Positions 7,104-15,758 are shown, counted from the stretch's first letter. The stretch: 64,000 bases of DNA from Vagococcus sp. CY52-2 (GCF_022655055.1 NZ_CP093384.1:62001-126000); one strand, 5' to 3'. The notes: generated by a model from the letters alone, not told the origin. Program-made: numbers and translations.

Positions 7104-7344
7104 ATGCAAGATATTCAAGTCGTTATAGAAGATAGTAAGTTTGATATGAGAGCGTGTGGTGTTTCAACAGATTATCTTTGTCTTTAAGGTTTTTTCGACA
7201 GAGGAGATAAGTGATATAAAAGGTGATATCGAAGTTAGGTGGACACCTAAAGAAAGATTGAATGAATTAAAACCTAGCCCATTAAATGATATTATCCAAC
7301 AACTGGTTACGACTATTAAGAATATGATTAATAAAGAAGATTAA
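7104..7344 (+). pseudogene. NUDIX-like hydrolase remnant
   Basis: The first 17 codons (MQDIQVVIEDSKFDMRA) look like a proper protein start. That frame stops at 7185, while another frame carries a C-terminal tail (IIFVFKVFSTEEIS, then IEVRWTPKERLNELKPS) to TAA 7344. This head and tail fit a small NUDIX hydrolase from which the core with the GX5EX7REUXEEXGU box has been deleted, joining two frames. The family call rests on the tail pattern only. It begins 14 nt after the deacylase, so it was probably the second gene of that transcript. Confidence 0.6.
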
Positions 7345-7387
7345 AATAGCTACTCAAGTATTCATGAATACTTGAGTAGCTATTTTT
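7344..7387. terminator. Bidirectional terminator
   Basis: A fully palindromic 20-bp stem (7344-7363 with 7366-7385) has T-rich ends on both strands. It serves the deacylase transcript and the small minus-strand gene that ends at 7387. Confidence 0.85.
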
Positions 7388-7545
7388 TATTTGTGTTCAC
7401 GGATTAAACGTTTTTCAGCTTTTTCTTCTTTTTTCTCCGTTACTTTTTCACGATTTTTATCGATATCAGCTTCGAAGATTTCTTTCGCTTTTTCTTGTTC
7501 AAATGAACGGCGATTTTGTTTGGCTCCATCTCGTTCTGTTCTCAT
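7387..7545 (-). CDS. 52-residue charged hypothetical protein
   Basis: The product is almost entirely polar, with Lys/Glu/Arg-rich helix (AKEIFEADIDKNREKVTEKK) and no hydrophobic segment. ATG 7545-7543 follows GAAGG by about 8 nt. The in-frame ATG at 7590 has no ribosome site and lies among unlike codons, so the shorter start is preferred. No family is recognised. It has its own terminator downstream and seems monocistronic. Confidence 0.5.
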   Translation of the reverse strand: MRTERDGAKQNRRSFEQEKAKEIFEADIDKNREKVTEKKEEKAEKRLIREHK

Positions 7546-7606
7546 GGGTTTACCTTCTTTCATCATGTTAAATTGATGGCATTTATTCAATGCTTATAAG
7601 GTAATC

Positions 7607-8247
7607 TTACACGTAGTTAAAGAAAAAATAATGAATTAACTGTGCTGTTTTCTTTATGTATGAAGCGAAAACAATATTATTATCTAAATGAATAGTATGA
7701 TACGTGATGTCTGTCATGGAAGTATCTAATTCTTTCGCTGTGATAGCAAGTCCTTCACCTATTTGAGCATAGGCGATTTGTTTAGTGACATCATAACCAG
7801 ACCAGTAGCGTGTATAATCTGTGATACTCATTTCAGCTTTTTTGTGTTCTAAACTTCGTGGCACAATGATCGGTCTAAAAATACTATACAGTCTATTGAT
7901 TCCTTCATTTGTATCAAAATCATCTAACCTATTTTTTAGATAAAAACTTCTGATAAAGCGAGAAGGAGAAGTATAATCTTCAGGTAAACCAAATAATCCA
8001 TAACCTGTATCATGTTCATTCATACCATCATATATGACCGTTGTATACTTTGTCATAGTGCCTAAGACTATTTAATTACTAAGCCAAAGAGAAACTTGGC
8101 TAGCTATATTGATGTTTTTTGGACCAGTTGTTAGTGTAATGTCTAAATCTAATCCAGGGTCTTCACCAAACATTGAAATATCTAAATCCATTGTGTGCCC
8201 GAAAAAATATCGCCATTTTTATCATTTAACGTGATATTTGTACACAT
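7607..8247 (-). pseudogene. Penicillin V acylase / choloylglycine hydrolase pseudogene
   Basis: The gene begins at ATG 8247 with MCTNITLNDKNGDIFSG, so the N-terminal nucleophile Cys2 of this Ntn-hydrolase family is present. A frameshift follows and the next piece (MDLDISMFGEDPGLD) ends at a stop near 8070. A third piece (8056-7607) carries family C-terminal features: GLFGLPEDYTSPSRFIR, then SITDYTRYWSGYDVT. About 100 residues between TVIYDGMNE and the GLPEDYTSP part are missing. Intact enzymes of this family (about 320-330 residues) hydrolyse linear amides such as bile salts or penicillin V. This copy has a frameshift and internal deletions and should be inactive. Confidence 0.75.
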
Positions 8248-8438
8248 TTTGAAAACTTCTATTTTATGATTAGGTATATATTAAAATTTTTATGGAAATA
8301 ATACAAATAATAACTTTTTTTTAGTTGTTCATTCAAATAATAGTAATATTTTTTTGTCTTTAAACTTACGTTTTAGATAGATTAAAAAGTGTTTTTTTAG
8401 ATTATATTGTTAATTAATTTGTTGCTAAGGTGAATAGT

Positions 8439-8810
8439 ATGATAAAGGAAATTATTTTCGTTGTCATTTTAGTATTAATCGTGATTTCTGGCTACAAAGG
8501 GTATGAATATTACACAACGATTTATAAAGGTGATGTGGCGTATGCAAAAGTTCCAGATGGTGTTCCTACTGTGGAAGATACAGGTCAGGTTATATCAGGA
8601 AGTAAATCTTATAAATATGATTTTGATTTTGTAAAAAAAGATGGAACAATACAAAAAATGGATTATGAGTTGAGTGGCAATAATGTGTCACCATTACAAC
8701 CTGGTTCATACGTAAAAGTATTTATTAGTCAAACAAGGGTAATTAGTGGACCAAATGATGTGTCAAAAAGTGATATTCCAAAGAATATATTAGAAAAACT
8801 AGATAAATAA
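8439..8810 (+). CDS. yxeA: YxeA family (DUF1093) protein
   Basis: A 123-residue protein with one N-terminal hydrophobic helix (about residues 3-19, a signal anchor or uncleaved signal) and an extracellular beta-rich domain. The length, the YYTTIYKGDVAYAKVP segment and the KYDFDFVKKDG and GSYVKV segments fit the YxeA/DUF1093 family, which is small, exported and of unknown function. AAGGTG lies a few bases before ATG 8439. The GTG at 8430 overlaps this ribosome site, so it is not chosen. The gene is monocistronic and converges on the ABC importer. Confidence 0.75.
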   Translation: MIKEIIFVVILVLIVISGYKGYEYYTTIYKGDVAYAKVPDGVPTVEDTGQVISGSKSYKYDFDFVKKDGTIQKMDYELSGNNVSPLQPGSYVKVFISQTRVISGPNDVSKSDIPKNILEKLDK

Positions 8811-8847
8811 AATAAGCTAGATTGAGTTGGCTCAAGCTAGCTTATTT
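8809..8847. terminator. Bidirectional terminator
   Basis: AATAAGCTAGATTGAG pairs with CTCAAGCTAGCTTATT (one mismatch), with T-rich tails on both strands. It lies between the convergent yxeA-like gene and the ABC importer genes. Confidence 0.8.
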
Positions 8848-8848
8848 T

Positions 8849-9586
8849 CTATCCTTCTAAAATACGTTGTAAAAATTCTTTTGTACGAGCTTGTTCTGGG
8901 TGTTGGAATATTTTTTCCGGAGCACCTTCTTCAGCTACAAATCCTTGGTCCATAAAAATGACTCGATCAGATACTTCTTCGGCAAAAGCCATCTCATGAG
9001 TTACAATAATCATGGTTAATCCAGTACCAGTTAACTCACGCATGATTTTTAATACTTCCCCGACCATTTCAGGGTCAAGAGCTGAAGTTGGTTCATCAAA
9101 CAGCATGACTTTAGGATCCATTGAGATGGCACGAGCGATTGCGACACGTTGTTTTTGCCCACCAGATAATTGACTAGGTTTCGCATGGGCGAAGTCTTTC
9201 ATCCCGACTTTATCTAAATTTTCAATCGCAATACGTTCTGCTTCTTCTCGTGAGCGTTTTAATACTTTTACTTGTCCAACGATGCAGTTATTTAAGACAT
9301 CGTGATTTTCAAATAGATTGAACTGTTGAAATACCATTCCAACATGAGCACGGTATTTTGGTAGGTTATAACCAGGAGCAAGGATATTGTCACCTTTGAA
9401 AAGTAATTCCCCACCCGTTGGTTCTTCTAATAAATTAATGCAACGAAGTAAAGTTGATTTACCTGAACCAGATGGCCCGATAATCGTTACAACTTCCCCA
9501 TCTTTTACAGATAGATTAATGTCTTTTAAGACTTCATGATTGCCGTATTGTTTTTGTAAGTGTTTGATTTCAATTAAGTCTGTCAT
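8849..9586 (-). CDS. Polar amino-acid ABC transporter, ATP-binding protein
   Basis: A 245-residue GlnQ/HisP-type ATPase. It shows Walker [14 protein letters not shown] (about 37-49), Q-loop VFQQFNLF, signature [14 protein letters not shown], Walker [14 protein letters not shown] and switch MIIVTHEM. It powers the fused binding-protein/permease encoded immediately upstream, whose stop overlaps this start at 9586. Both genes follow one lysine riboswitch, so lysine, or a close cationic amino acid, is the likely substrate. The terminator shared with yxeA closes the operon. Confidence 0.92.
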   Translation of the reverse strand: MTDLIEIKHLQKQYGNHEVLKDINLSVKDGEVVTIIGPSGSGKSTLLRCINLLEEPTGGELLFKGDNILAPGYNLPKYRAHVGMVFQQFNLFENHDVLNNCIVGQVKVLKRSREEAERIAIENLDKVGMKDFAHAKPSQLSGGQKQRVAIARAISMDPKVMLFDEPTSALDPEMVGEVLKIMRELTGTGLTMIIVTHEMAFAEEVSDRVIFMDQGFVAEEGAPEKIFQHPEQARTKEFLQRILEG

Positions 9587-11175
9587 TATTTGTCATCCTT
9601 TCTTTCTAAAATAGCTGTTTGCATTTGATTAGCATAAGGTGCGTATTCACCAGTACCATCCATACGTTTTTCAACAAATCGTAAAATACGCGTTACAGTA
9701 AAGGTCATAACAAAGTAAATCACACAAACAACAAAGAAGGTATCAAAGAATCTAAAGTTGCTTCCAGCGACTGTTTTTGCTTGGAAGAATAATTCGGTTA
9801 CTGCAATGACGTTTAATACAGACGTATCTTTGATGTTGATGACAAATTCATTCCCCATAGCAGGTAGAATATTTCTAAATACTTGTGGAATCACGACGTT
9901 GACCATTGTTTGACCGTGTGTCATTCCAATAGCAGATGCTGCTTCAAATTGTCCTTTATCAACCGAGAAGATACCACCACGAACGATTTCTGTCATGTAA
10001 GCCCCAGTATTGATTGATACAATAAATAATGCTGCTGCAAGTGGATTCATATCAATTCCAAATGCTTGAGAAGATCCGTAGTAAATCACCATTGCTTGAA
10101 CGATCATTGGTGTTCCTCTAAAAATTTCGATATAAATTGAAAATAGAGTGTTTAATAATTTAAATAAGACTTTGTTTACCATGTTTTTTGGCGTGGGAAT
10201 GGTTCTAAACAATCCAATACCTAACCCAATGAATGTCCCAACAATTGTTCCGATAAGCGAGATTAAAAGTGTCACCCCAGCTCCTTTTAAGAACATTTGC
10301 CAGTTTTCTTTGACAATTTTGACAACCCAGTTTTCATTTGACTGTGAGTCGGGTTGTTCACTAATGGCAATATCCATAAAATTGTCTCGTTCTGTTTGAG
10401 TGATACCGGCTAAAATGTCATTAATTTTTGTAATATCTTGGCTACCTTTTTTTACACCGATAGAAACAGATGTATCATCGCGATTTGTTTTAAAGCCTTG
10501 GCCATCTTTGAAATCAATCATTTTAAAGTTTGGATTCACTTTTTGAGCTGTGATTCCCTCAGGTTTTTCTGAAACATACGCATCAATTTTTCCGGATTGG
10601 AGTGCCACACGCATAGCAGAAAAATCATCCATAGCAGTTTGTTTTGAGACACCTTCTATTTGATCAATCACAGAGTAATGAAATGTATTTAATTGAGCAG
10701 TGACTTTTGCTCCTTCAAAATCTTTTAGACTTTTTGCATTAGCATATTTTCCATCTTTCGCAACAACTAGGACGAGGTTTGAATGATAGTAGTCGTTAGT
10801 AAAATCAATGGTTTTTTTTCGTTCTTCAGTGGGAGACATTCCAGCAATAATAGCATCCACTTTTCCAGAAGTTAACGCAGGCGCTAATCCATCCCATGAT
10901 GTTTTATAAATAACCAGTTCTTTTCCTAAACCTTCAGCGACGCGTTTGGCAATCATGACATCATAACCATTGGCATACTCGCTTCCGCCTTGAATTTTGA
11001 CCGCTCCATCGGCATTATTTTGTTGTGTCCAGTTGAATGGGGGGTATCCAGCTTCCATTCCTACGACAAATTTATCCTCACTTGCTTCAACTTTTGGTGT
11101 TAGCATGATAAAACTAATAAATAGAAATAATAGTGCAATTAAGACATGATTGGTAGATCGATTGTTTGTTTGCAT
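9586..11175 (-). CDS. Amino-acid ABC transporter, fused substrate-binding protein and permease
   Basis: The 529-residue product combines three parts. There is a signal peptide or anchor (about 12-32) and a periplasmic-type binding domain (about 33-270: [45 protein letters not shown]). A HisM/GlnP-type permease (about 290-510) follows, with the EAA-loop [20 protein letters not shown]. Such fusions are typical of Lactobacillales glutamine/arginine/lysine importers. A lysine riboswitch in the leader indicates repression when lysine is plentiful. ATG 11175-11173 follows AAAGGAG. The partner ATPase gene overlaps its end. Confidence 0.92.
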   Translation of the reverse strand: MQTNNRSTNHVLIALLFLFISFIMLTPKVEASEDKFVVGMEAGYPPFNWTQQNNADGAVKIQGGSEYANGYDVMIAKRVAEGLGKELVIYKTSWDGLAPALTSGKVDAIIAGMSPTEERKKTIDFTNDYYHSNLVLVVAKDGKYANAKSLKDFEGAKVTAQLNTFHYSVIDQIEGVSKQTAMDDFSAMRVALQSGKIDAYVSEKPEGITAQKVNPNFKMIDFKDGQGFKTNRDDTSVSIGVKKGSQDITKINDILAGITQTERDNFMDIAISEQPDSQSNENWVVKIVKENWQMFLKGAGVTLLISLIGTIVGTFIGLGIGLFRTIPTPKNMVNKVLFKLLNTLFSIYIEIFRGTPMIVQAMVIYYGSSQAFGIDMNPLAAALFIVSINTGAYMTEIVRGGIFSVDKGQFEAASAIGMTHGQTMVNVVIPQVFRNILPAMGNEFVINIKDTSVLNVIAVTELFFQAKTVAGSNFRFFDTFFVVCVIYFVMTFTVTRILRFVEKRMDGTGEYAPYANQMQTAILERKDDK

Positions 11176-11203
11176 GATAATTCTCCTTTTGTTTTAGATA
11201 AAT

Positions 11204-11234
11204 AAAAAAAAGCAACCTCGTAAATAGAGGTTGC
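11204..11234 (-). terminator. Riboswitch-controlled terminator
   Basis: GCAACCTC and GAGGTTGC arms (11227-11234 and 11212-11219) with a 7-nt loop are followed on the minus strand by eight T. It lies between the riboswitch and the transporter start. The left arm is also complementary to GAGGTTGC at the 5' end of the aptamer. Confidence 0.85.
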
Positions 11235-11430
11235 TTTTGATGAAGTCAGATTAACAAAGTGTTATCCAATCATAGCGCATCTTAGTATTAACTAAGACAG
11301 TCCTATAGTTATTCACTATAGCCCCAACATGATAAGCGAGGAACTTTATCACATTTCGGCAATCTTCCCTGTGCATTAGTGTCAACGTATTCCTCTACTC
11401 GACTAATGTTATTGATAGATTGCAACCTCT
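11235..11430 (-). ncRNA. Lysine riboswitch (L box)
   Basis: The minus-strand leader shows the hallmarks of the lysine aptamer in order: GTAGAGG (near 11395), AGGGAAGATTGCCGAA (near 11350-11365), GGGGCTATAGTG and then GGACTGTCT (11284-11320). A helix CAATC/GATTG joins the two ends. The first bases, GAGGTTGC (11429-11422), can pair with the left arm of the terminator. That gives mutually exclusive read-through and termination folds. This is the usual transcription-attenuation design, reducing importer expression at high lysine. Confidence 0.85.
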
Positions 11431-11471
11431 AGATTTATATTATTCGGTTATTTTTTCTTAATATGTCTAAC

Positions 11472-11500
11472 ACTATATCATACCTTTTTCAAAATGTCAT
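11472..11500 (-). promoter_or_regulatory. Promoter of the lysine-riboswitch operon
   Basis: ATGACA (11500-11495), 17 nt, TATAGT (11477-11472) with an extended TGA before the -10. It lies about 40 nt upstream of the aptamer. Confidence 0.55.
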
Positions 11501-11521
11501 GACTTTTCACGAAAATTTTAT

Positions 11522-11550
11522 TTGACCAAGTCACGTTAATTCGTTATTTT
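11522..11550 (+). promoter_or_regulatory. Promoter of the EamA-type transporter
   Basis: TTGACC (11522-11527), 17 nt, TATTTT (11545-11550), 44 nt upstream of ATG 11594. Confidence 0.5.
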
Positions 11551-11593
11551 TAAACAAGTAAGTGTGAAAGTAAATATAAGGGAGACGAAAAGT

Positions 11594-12502
11594 ATGTGGT
11601 TTATGTCAGCATTGGTGGCTGTCTTTTCATGGGGGACAGCTGATTTGTTTTATAAGTTAGGAAATAATGAAAAAGACAAGTATAGTGCACAAAAAACAGT
11701 GGTCATTGTGGGATTGGTGATGGGGCTTCATGCCTTTTTATACTATTATTTATATTTAGATGTGGGATTTGAATGGAAAAATATGTTGATTTATTTACCA
11801 GTATCGTCAATGTATATCTTATCAATGGCAATAGGGTATGTAGGACTTCGTTATATAGAGCTGAGTGTGTCTTCACCCATCAGTAACTCTTCAGGAGCGG
11901 TGTCAGCTTTATTAATGTTTCTGATACTAGGAGCGAAAATGGTGTGGATTCAATTTATTGCTGTGGCAGTTATTTCAGTCGCTATTTTTATGTTGTCGGT
12001 GTATGAAAAACAAGAAGCCGATTATGAATTAAAAATATCAGGGGATGTAGTTGATAAAAAATACCGAAAAAGTGCGTTGGCCATTATTTTTCCGATACTT
12101 TACTGTGTGATTGATGGACTAGGAACATTTTTAGATGGGTATTATTTGGATTATGCAGAGATTTTACCAGAAAACCAAGCAAATATGAGTTATGAGTTTA
12201 CTTTTTTAATCGTCGGGTTACTAATGTGGGGTTATCTACGAGCGATTAAAGGAGAAAAAATGGATGTATTTCATGAAAAATATAAGGGGTTTGCGGCACT
12301 TTTTGAAACCTTGGGACAATTTTTCTATATTGGAGCAATCGCAAGCAATTCTATTGTCGTCGCACCGATGATTGCATCATATAGTATCGTATCAGTGTTA
12401 TGGTCGCGAATTTTCTTAAAAGAGAAGTTAACAAAGAAACAATACGTTATGATTTTTGCGATTATCATTTCTGTAGTTATATTAGGCTTTTTTGACGAAT
12501 AA
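11594..12502 (+). CDS. EamA/DMT-superfamily transporter
   Basis: A 302-residue protein with about ten hydrophobic segments in two similar halves, the layout of the drug/metabolite transporter superfamily. The first half begins SALVAVFSWGTADLFYKLG. The second begins ALAIIFPILYCVIDG after a charged linker (about 140-158), and ends with the typical VVAPMIASYSIVSVLWSRIFLKEKLT motif. It probably moves a small metabolite across the membrane; the substrate is not indicated. ATG 11594 follows AAGGGAG. The GTG 30 nt upstream lacks a site and is not used. The sirtuin gene follows 30 nt later, probably in the same transcript. Confidence 0.75.
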   Translation: MWFMSALVAVFSWGTADLFYKLGNNEKDKYSAQKTVVIVGLVMGLHAFLYYYLYLDVGFEWKNMLIYLPVSSMYILSMAIGYVGLRYIELSVSSPISNSSGAVSALLMFLILGAKMVWIQFIAVAVISVAIFMLSVYEKQEADYELKISGDVVDKKYRKSALAIIFPILYCVIDGLGTFLDGYYLDYAEILPENQANMSYEFTFLIVGLLMWGYLRAIKGEKMDVFHEKYKGFAALFETLGQFFYIGAIASNSIVVAPMIASYSIVSVLWSRIFLKEKLTKKQYVMIFAIIISVVILGFFDE

Positions 12503-12531
12503 TGTCATAATAAAGCAAAGGAGTGATTGAT

Positions 12532-13221
12532 GTGGAAGAACAAGCAATAGAGATATTAAAGCAGGCGGAAAATATCGTGTTTATGACAGGTGCCGGTGTC
12601 TCAACAGCATCGGGTATTCCTGATTATCGCTCTATGACAGGGGTATATCATGGAGTGGATAATCCAGAATATTTGCTGAGTCATACTTGTTTAAAACGCG
12701 AGCCTGACGTTTTTTATCAATTTGTCCAACAATTATACCATCCAGAAGCCAAACCGAATGTGATTCATGAAAAAATGGCAGAATTAAGCCAAATGAAACA
12801 AGTTGGGATTGTGACACAAAATATTGATGACTTACATATTAAAGCAGGAAGTCCAAATGTGGTGTCATTTCATGGAAGTTTGTATGATTGTTATTGTCAA
12901 ACATGTGGTCAATCAGTTTCCGTTCCAGACTATATGAAGAGTATGTATCATCAAGAATGTGGTGGCATCATCCGTCCGAATGTGGTACTTTACGAAGAAG
13001 GCTTGTCTGAGTCTAATATAGAAATAGCTATTTCGTGGTTGTCTCAAGCAGAAGTGGTGTGTATTGTGGGTACAAGCTTTCAAGTATATCCTTTTAGCGG
13101 ACTGATTAATTACCGTAAACCTGATAGTCAGGTGATTGTGGTAAACAAAGAACCCATTTCATTAATGATGCCTCATCTTTTAGTGCAACAAAAAGGTGAA
13201 GACTTTTTCTCTGATATATAA
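12532..13221 (+). CDS. NAD-dependent protein deacylase (sirtuin)
   Basis: A 229-residue Sir2-family enzyme that removes acyl groups from lysine using NAD. It has GAGVSTASGIPDYRS (NAD binding), TQNIDDLH, the general-base His in VSFHGSLYD, and GTSFQVYP. The zinc site has CQTC as the first pair, but the second pair reads HQEC, with His where Cys is usual, giving a Cys3-His site if zinc is bound. GTG 12532 is preferred because AAGGAG lies 8 nt before it, while GTG 12523 overlaps that site. It lies between the EamA transporter and chorismate mutase. Confidence 0.85.
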   Translation: MEEQAIEILKQAENIVFMTGAGVSTASGIPDYRSMTGVYHGVDNPEYLLSHTCLKREPDVFYQFVQQLYHPEAKPNVIHEKMAELSQMKQVGIVTQNIDDLHIKAGSPNVVSFHGSLYDCYCQTCGQSVSVPDYMKSMYHQECGGIIRPNVVLYEEGLSESNIEIAISWLSQAEVVCIVGTSFQVYPFSGLINYRKPDSQVIVVNKEPISLMMPHLLVQQKGEDFFSDI

Positions 13222-13251
13222 TCTGACTCTTATACGAAATGAGGAGATAAG

Positions 13252-13509
13252 ATGTTAAGTCAAGATAGACAACGAATTGATGAAATTGATGAACAAATCG
13301 TATCATTATTGGAAGAAAGATATGATTGTGTGTCGCACATCGCGAAGATAAAAAAAGACAATCATATTCCAGTTTTTGATACGACAAGAGAAGAAGCCGT
13401 ATTAGAAAAAATTCGACAAATGGTATCAAATGAGGATTATGCTGATTCAATCGTCGAAACATTTAACCAAATCATGATGGTGTCAAAAGACTATCAAAAA
13501 AGTAAATAA
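13252..13509 (+). CDS. Chorismate mutase (AroQ type, monofunctional)
   Basis: An 85-residue all-helical protein. It converts chorismate to prephenate, the branch step to phenylalanine and tyrosine. The pattern RIDEIDEQIVSLLEERYD at the start, the KIKKD lysine and VFDTTREEAVLEKI in the middle are the AroQ active-site segments. It lacks any fused dehydratase or dehydrogenase. ATG 13252 follows GAGGAGA. Prephenate is also the precursor for the ho5U34 tRNA modification made by U32 proteins, which are encoded at 54-56 kb here. It is the last gene before a terminator. Confidence 0.85.
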   Translation: MLSQDRQRIDEIDEQIVSLLEERYDCVSHIAKIKKDNHIPVFDTTREEAVLEKIRQMVSNEDYADSIVETFNQIMMVSKDYQKSK

Positions 13510-13516
13510 TAAAGGT

Positions 13517-13549
13517 AATCCTTCAGAAACGTTCTGGAGGATTTTTTTA
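13517..13549 (+). terminator. Intrinsic terminator after chorismate mutase
   Basis: ATCCTTCAGAA pairs with TTCTGGAGGAT (one G-T pair) over a 3-nt loop, followed by seven T. Confidence 0.85.
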
Positions 13550-13651
13550 TAGGTATGATACAATGAACGAAACACCTGAAAGGGGATTTTACTATGAATA
13601 ATCGGTTGAAGTTAGACTCTTAATGAAACAAATAAATTAGGAGGAAATATA

Positions 13652-14059
13652 ATGATAGAGTATAGAAACGGAAGTAATATAAAACGTGAACAACTAGAAT
13701 TGTTGTATGATAGTGTTGGATGGATAGCTTACACAAAAGATTTAAAAGGTTTAGAGCAAGCACTAATTAATTCGCTTTATGTGGTGAGTGCATGGCATGG
13801 AGAACAATTAGTTGGTTTAATCAGGGTCATTGGTGATGGTTACACGATTTTATATATACAAGATATTTTGATTCACCCAGATTATCAACGTCAAAAAATT
13901 GGGACAACACTAATGTCTGATGTATTAGCAACATATAAACATGTGCGCCAAAAAGTATTATTAACTGTAGATAAACCAGATGTTCGAGGGTTTTATGAGA
14001 GTTTTGGATTGGAATCGTGCGATAAAGGAAGCACAGTTGCTTTTTATAAAGAATATTAA
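13652..14059 (+). CDS. GNAT family N-acetyltransferase
   Basis: A 135-residue cytosolic GNAT acetyltransferase, which transfers acetyl from acetyl-CoA to an amine of an unknown small molecule or protein. The core is visible: LVGLIRVIGDG (beta4 strand), then ILIHPDYQRQKIGTTLM with the Q/R-x-x-G-x-G/A pyrophosphate loop, then VDKPDVRGFYESFGLE (motif B). Its length fits the small YhdJ-like subgroup. ATG 13652 follows AGGAGG. It is monocistronic with a terminator immediately downstream. Confidence 0.85.
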   Translation: MIEYRNGSNIKREQLELLYDSVGWIAYTKDLKGLEQALINSLYVVSAWHGEQLVGLIRVIGDGYTILYIQDILIHPDYQRQKIGTTLMSDVLATYKHVRQKVLLTVDKPDVRGFYESFGLESCDKGSTVAFYKEY

Positions 14060-14067
14060 TTAAGTGA

Positions 14068-14104
14068 TAAGTTAAAGAGAGGTGTATCTTTGACTTATTT
14101 TTTA
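14068..14104 (+). terminator. Intrinsic terminator after the GNAT gene
   Basis: ATAAGTTAAAGA (14068-14079) pairs with TCTTTGACTTAT (14087-14098) with one mismatch, followed by a T-run. Confidence 0.75.
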
Positions 14105-14528
14105 TGTTTAAAAATAATGATGAGTAATAAAGGTTAACTGAATCAATCTAAGCTCCATACTTTCTTGGAACTTAGCGTATGAGTCGTATATCAAATAAAT
14201 GAACCAAGCAATGAATAATCGTGTGAAGACGTATGGTAAATATGTTTCATTTTTAATTCATTTCCATTTTTATTTATTAGACTATTTTAATATTGCGAAT
14301 GATTATACTAAATTAAATAATCGTGGTATTATAAAAAATGAAGATTCTGTATAAATTTATCAATTGATGACGTGTTTTTTATTATAACATCTTGATTATA
14401 CAGTATTGGTAGTTAAGTAAATAGGCTTTTTTAAACCAACGTAACGTTTATTATGATTCGTGTGGTTTTTTATTTATAATTAAAAACTATAAAATTGATA
14501 ATAAATAATTTAATATAAAATAAATGGA
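14105..14528. other. AT-rich intergenic region without a recognisable gene
   Basis: No frame with a start, ribosome site and plausible composition is visible on either strand. A small stem-loop (CTAAGCTCC with GGAACTTAG, about 14138-14166) is the only structured part. The region looks like decayed sequence. Confidence 0.4.
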
Positions 14529-14561
14529 TTTAAGGTTAATTTAAGTATCACATTTTATACT
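14529..14561 (+). promoter_or_regulatory. Promoter with an OmpR-type direct-repeat box
   Basis: TTTAAG-GTTAA-TTTAAG (14529-14545) is an 11-bp-period direct repeat. It lies 10 nt upstream of TATACT (14556-14561), occupying the -35 region. This is the usual layout of promoters activated by an OmpR/PhoB-family response regulator. It leads into the serine hydrolase gene. Confidence 0.55.
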
Positions 14562-14608
14562 ATAAGTAAATTTAAGTAGTGTTCGTTCGATTAGGAGGTA
14601 TGATTGTG

Positions 14609-15700
14609 ATGAAAAAAACAGTTAAAATAACAAAAATCGTGTGGATAGGTATAACAACAGTCATGATTGTACTAGGATTGGGTTACTTTTTAAACAAAAA
14701 TATGATTGATGATGAGGTTCTCGCAGCAGGAAATACTGATAGTGGTTCTTCTGATAAAACTATTGACGATTATTTTCCGAAAGAAAATTACAATGGGGTA
14801 GCTATCATGGTTGAGGGAGATAAGGTTACTTCAACAGCTGTATATGGCTATAGTGATTATGAAGCTAATAAGGTAAATAATTTGGATACTCTTTTTCCAG
14901 TTGCTTCTTTACAAAAAATGATGACGGCAACGTTGGTAGCAAAAGAAATTTCAAAAGGAAAATTAACCTATGAAACGCCTCTATCAGATTTTTATCCAGA
15001 TATTAAGGGAAGTTCAGATATAACCATACGTGATTTGATTGATCAAACATCAGGTATCAAAATGGATGAAGTAGCACCAGACAAGGTATTAACAACACAA
15101 GAAGATCAAATTAATTATGTATTAGATACACTGGAAATTACTGGAGAAACAGGATTTAATTATACTAATGCTAATTATTCTTTATTAGCTGGTATTCTAT
15201 CAACTGTCACAGGAGAAAGTTATGAAGAGTTATTCACGAAAGAAATCATCGAACCATTAAATTTATCTCATACATTTTTTTGGGATAATGTAGCTGAAGA
15301 GGATGTTGCAAAAGCTTATAATAGTTCATTATTGTATGGAGATTATACAGAGAGTGCTTCAGATTTTTCTCGTTCAAAAGCTTTATATTCTAGTTTGATT
15401 GGGGCTGGAAATGTCTTGATGTCTGCAAACGATTTAGTGACTTTTGTTCAGGCGTTGATCGATGGTACTTTAATAACAAAAGAAGACTTTTCTAATATGG
15501 TAAAATCGGATAATGATTATAGTGGAGCATTTTGGCAGACTGATGGATGTCTGCAAACGAACGGTAGTTTGGGAGATTATGAATCTTCAGTTTTTCTTGA
15601 TAATGATGGTGAAAATATTATTATATTAATTAGTAATGGTCATGAACTAGATAGCTTATCAGATTTGGCATCAGATATTTATAAAAGTCATTTTGCTTAA
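14609..15700 (+). CDS. Serine hydrolase / beta-lactamase-like penicillin-binding protein
   Basis: A 363-residue protein with an N-terminal membrane helix (about 9-30) and an extracellular domain of the beta-lactamase/transpeptidase fold. The catalytic tetrad motif SLQK (S-x-x-K) lies near residue 98, and the second motif YTN is in FNYTNANYSLLAGIL. A recognisable KTG or HTG is replaced by QTNGSLGDY, so activity is uncertain. Relatives act on wall peptides or D-amino-acid esters, or confer no lactam resistance at all. AGGAGG is at 14593-14598; ATG 14609 and GTG 14606 are both well placed. The response-regulator-type promoter suggests envelope-stress control. Confidence 0.8.
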   Translation: MKKTVKITKIVWIGITTVMIVLGLGYFLNKNMIDDEVLAAGNTDSGSSDKTIDDYFPKENYNGVAIMVEGDKVTSTAVYGYSDYEANKVNNLDTLFPVASLQKMMTATLVAKEISKGKLTYETPLSDFYPDIKGSSDITIRDLIDQTSGIKMDEVAPDKVLTTQEDQINYVLDTLEITGETGFNYTNANYSLLAGILSTVTGESYEELFTKEIIEPLNLSHTFFWDNVAEEDVAKAYNSSLLYGDYTESASDFSRSKALYSSLIGAGNVLMSANDLVTFVQALIDGTLITKEDFSNMVKSDNDYSGAFWQTDGCLQTNGSLGDYESSVFLDNDGENIIILISNGHELDSLSDLASDIYKSHFA

Positions 15701-15730
15701 TTTACTGACAGAATCAAATGATTTTTTATC

Positions 15731-15758
15731 AAAAGAGCCTTTATAAAGGTTCTTTTTT
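15731..15758 (+). terminator. Intrinsic terminator after the serine hydrolase
   Basis: AAGAGCCTTTA pairs with TAAAGGTTCTT, followed by a T-run, 31 nt after the stop. Confidence 0.8.

Noticed and set aside
11235-11430. T-box leader instead of a riboswitch
   Set aside because: The T-box motif (GGGTGGNACCGCG type) is absent, while the lysine-aptamer core segments are present in the right order.
13594-13623. Nine-codon ORF with AGGGG upstream between chorismate mutase and the GNAT gene
   Set aside because: Too short to support, no structure around it, and likely a remnant of a lost start region.
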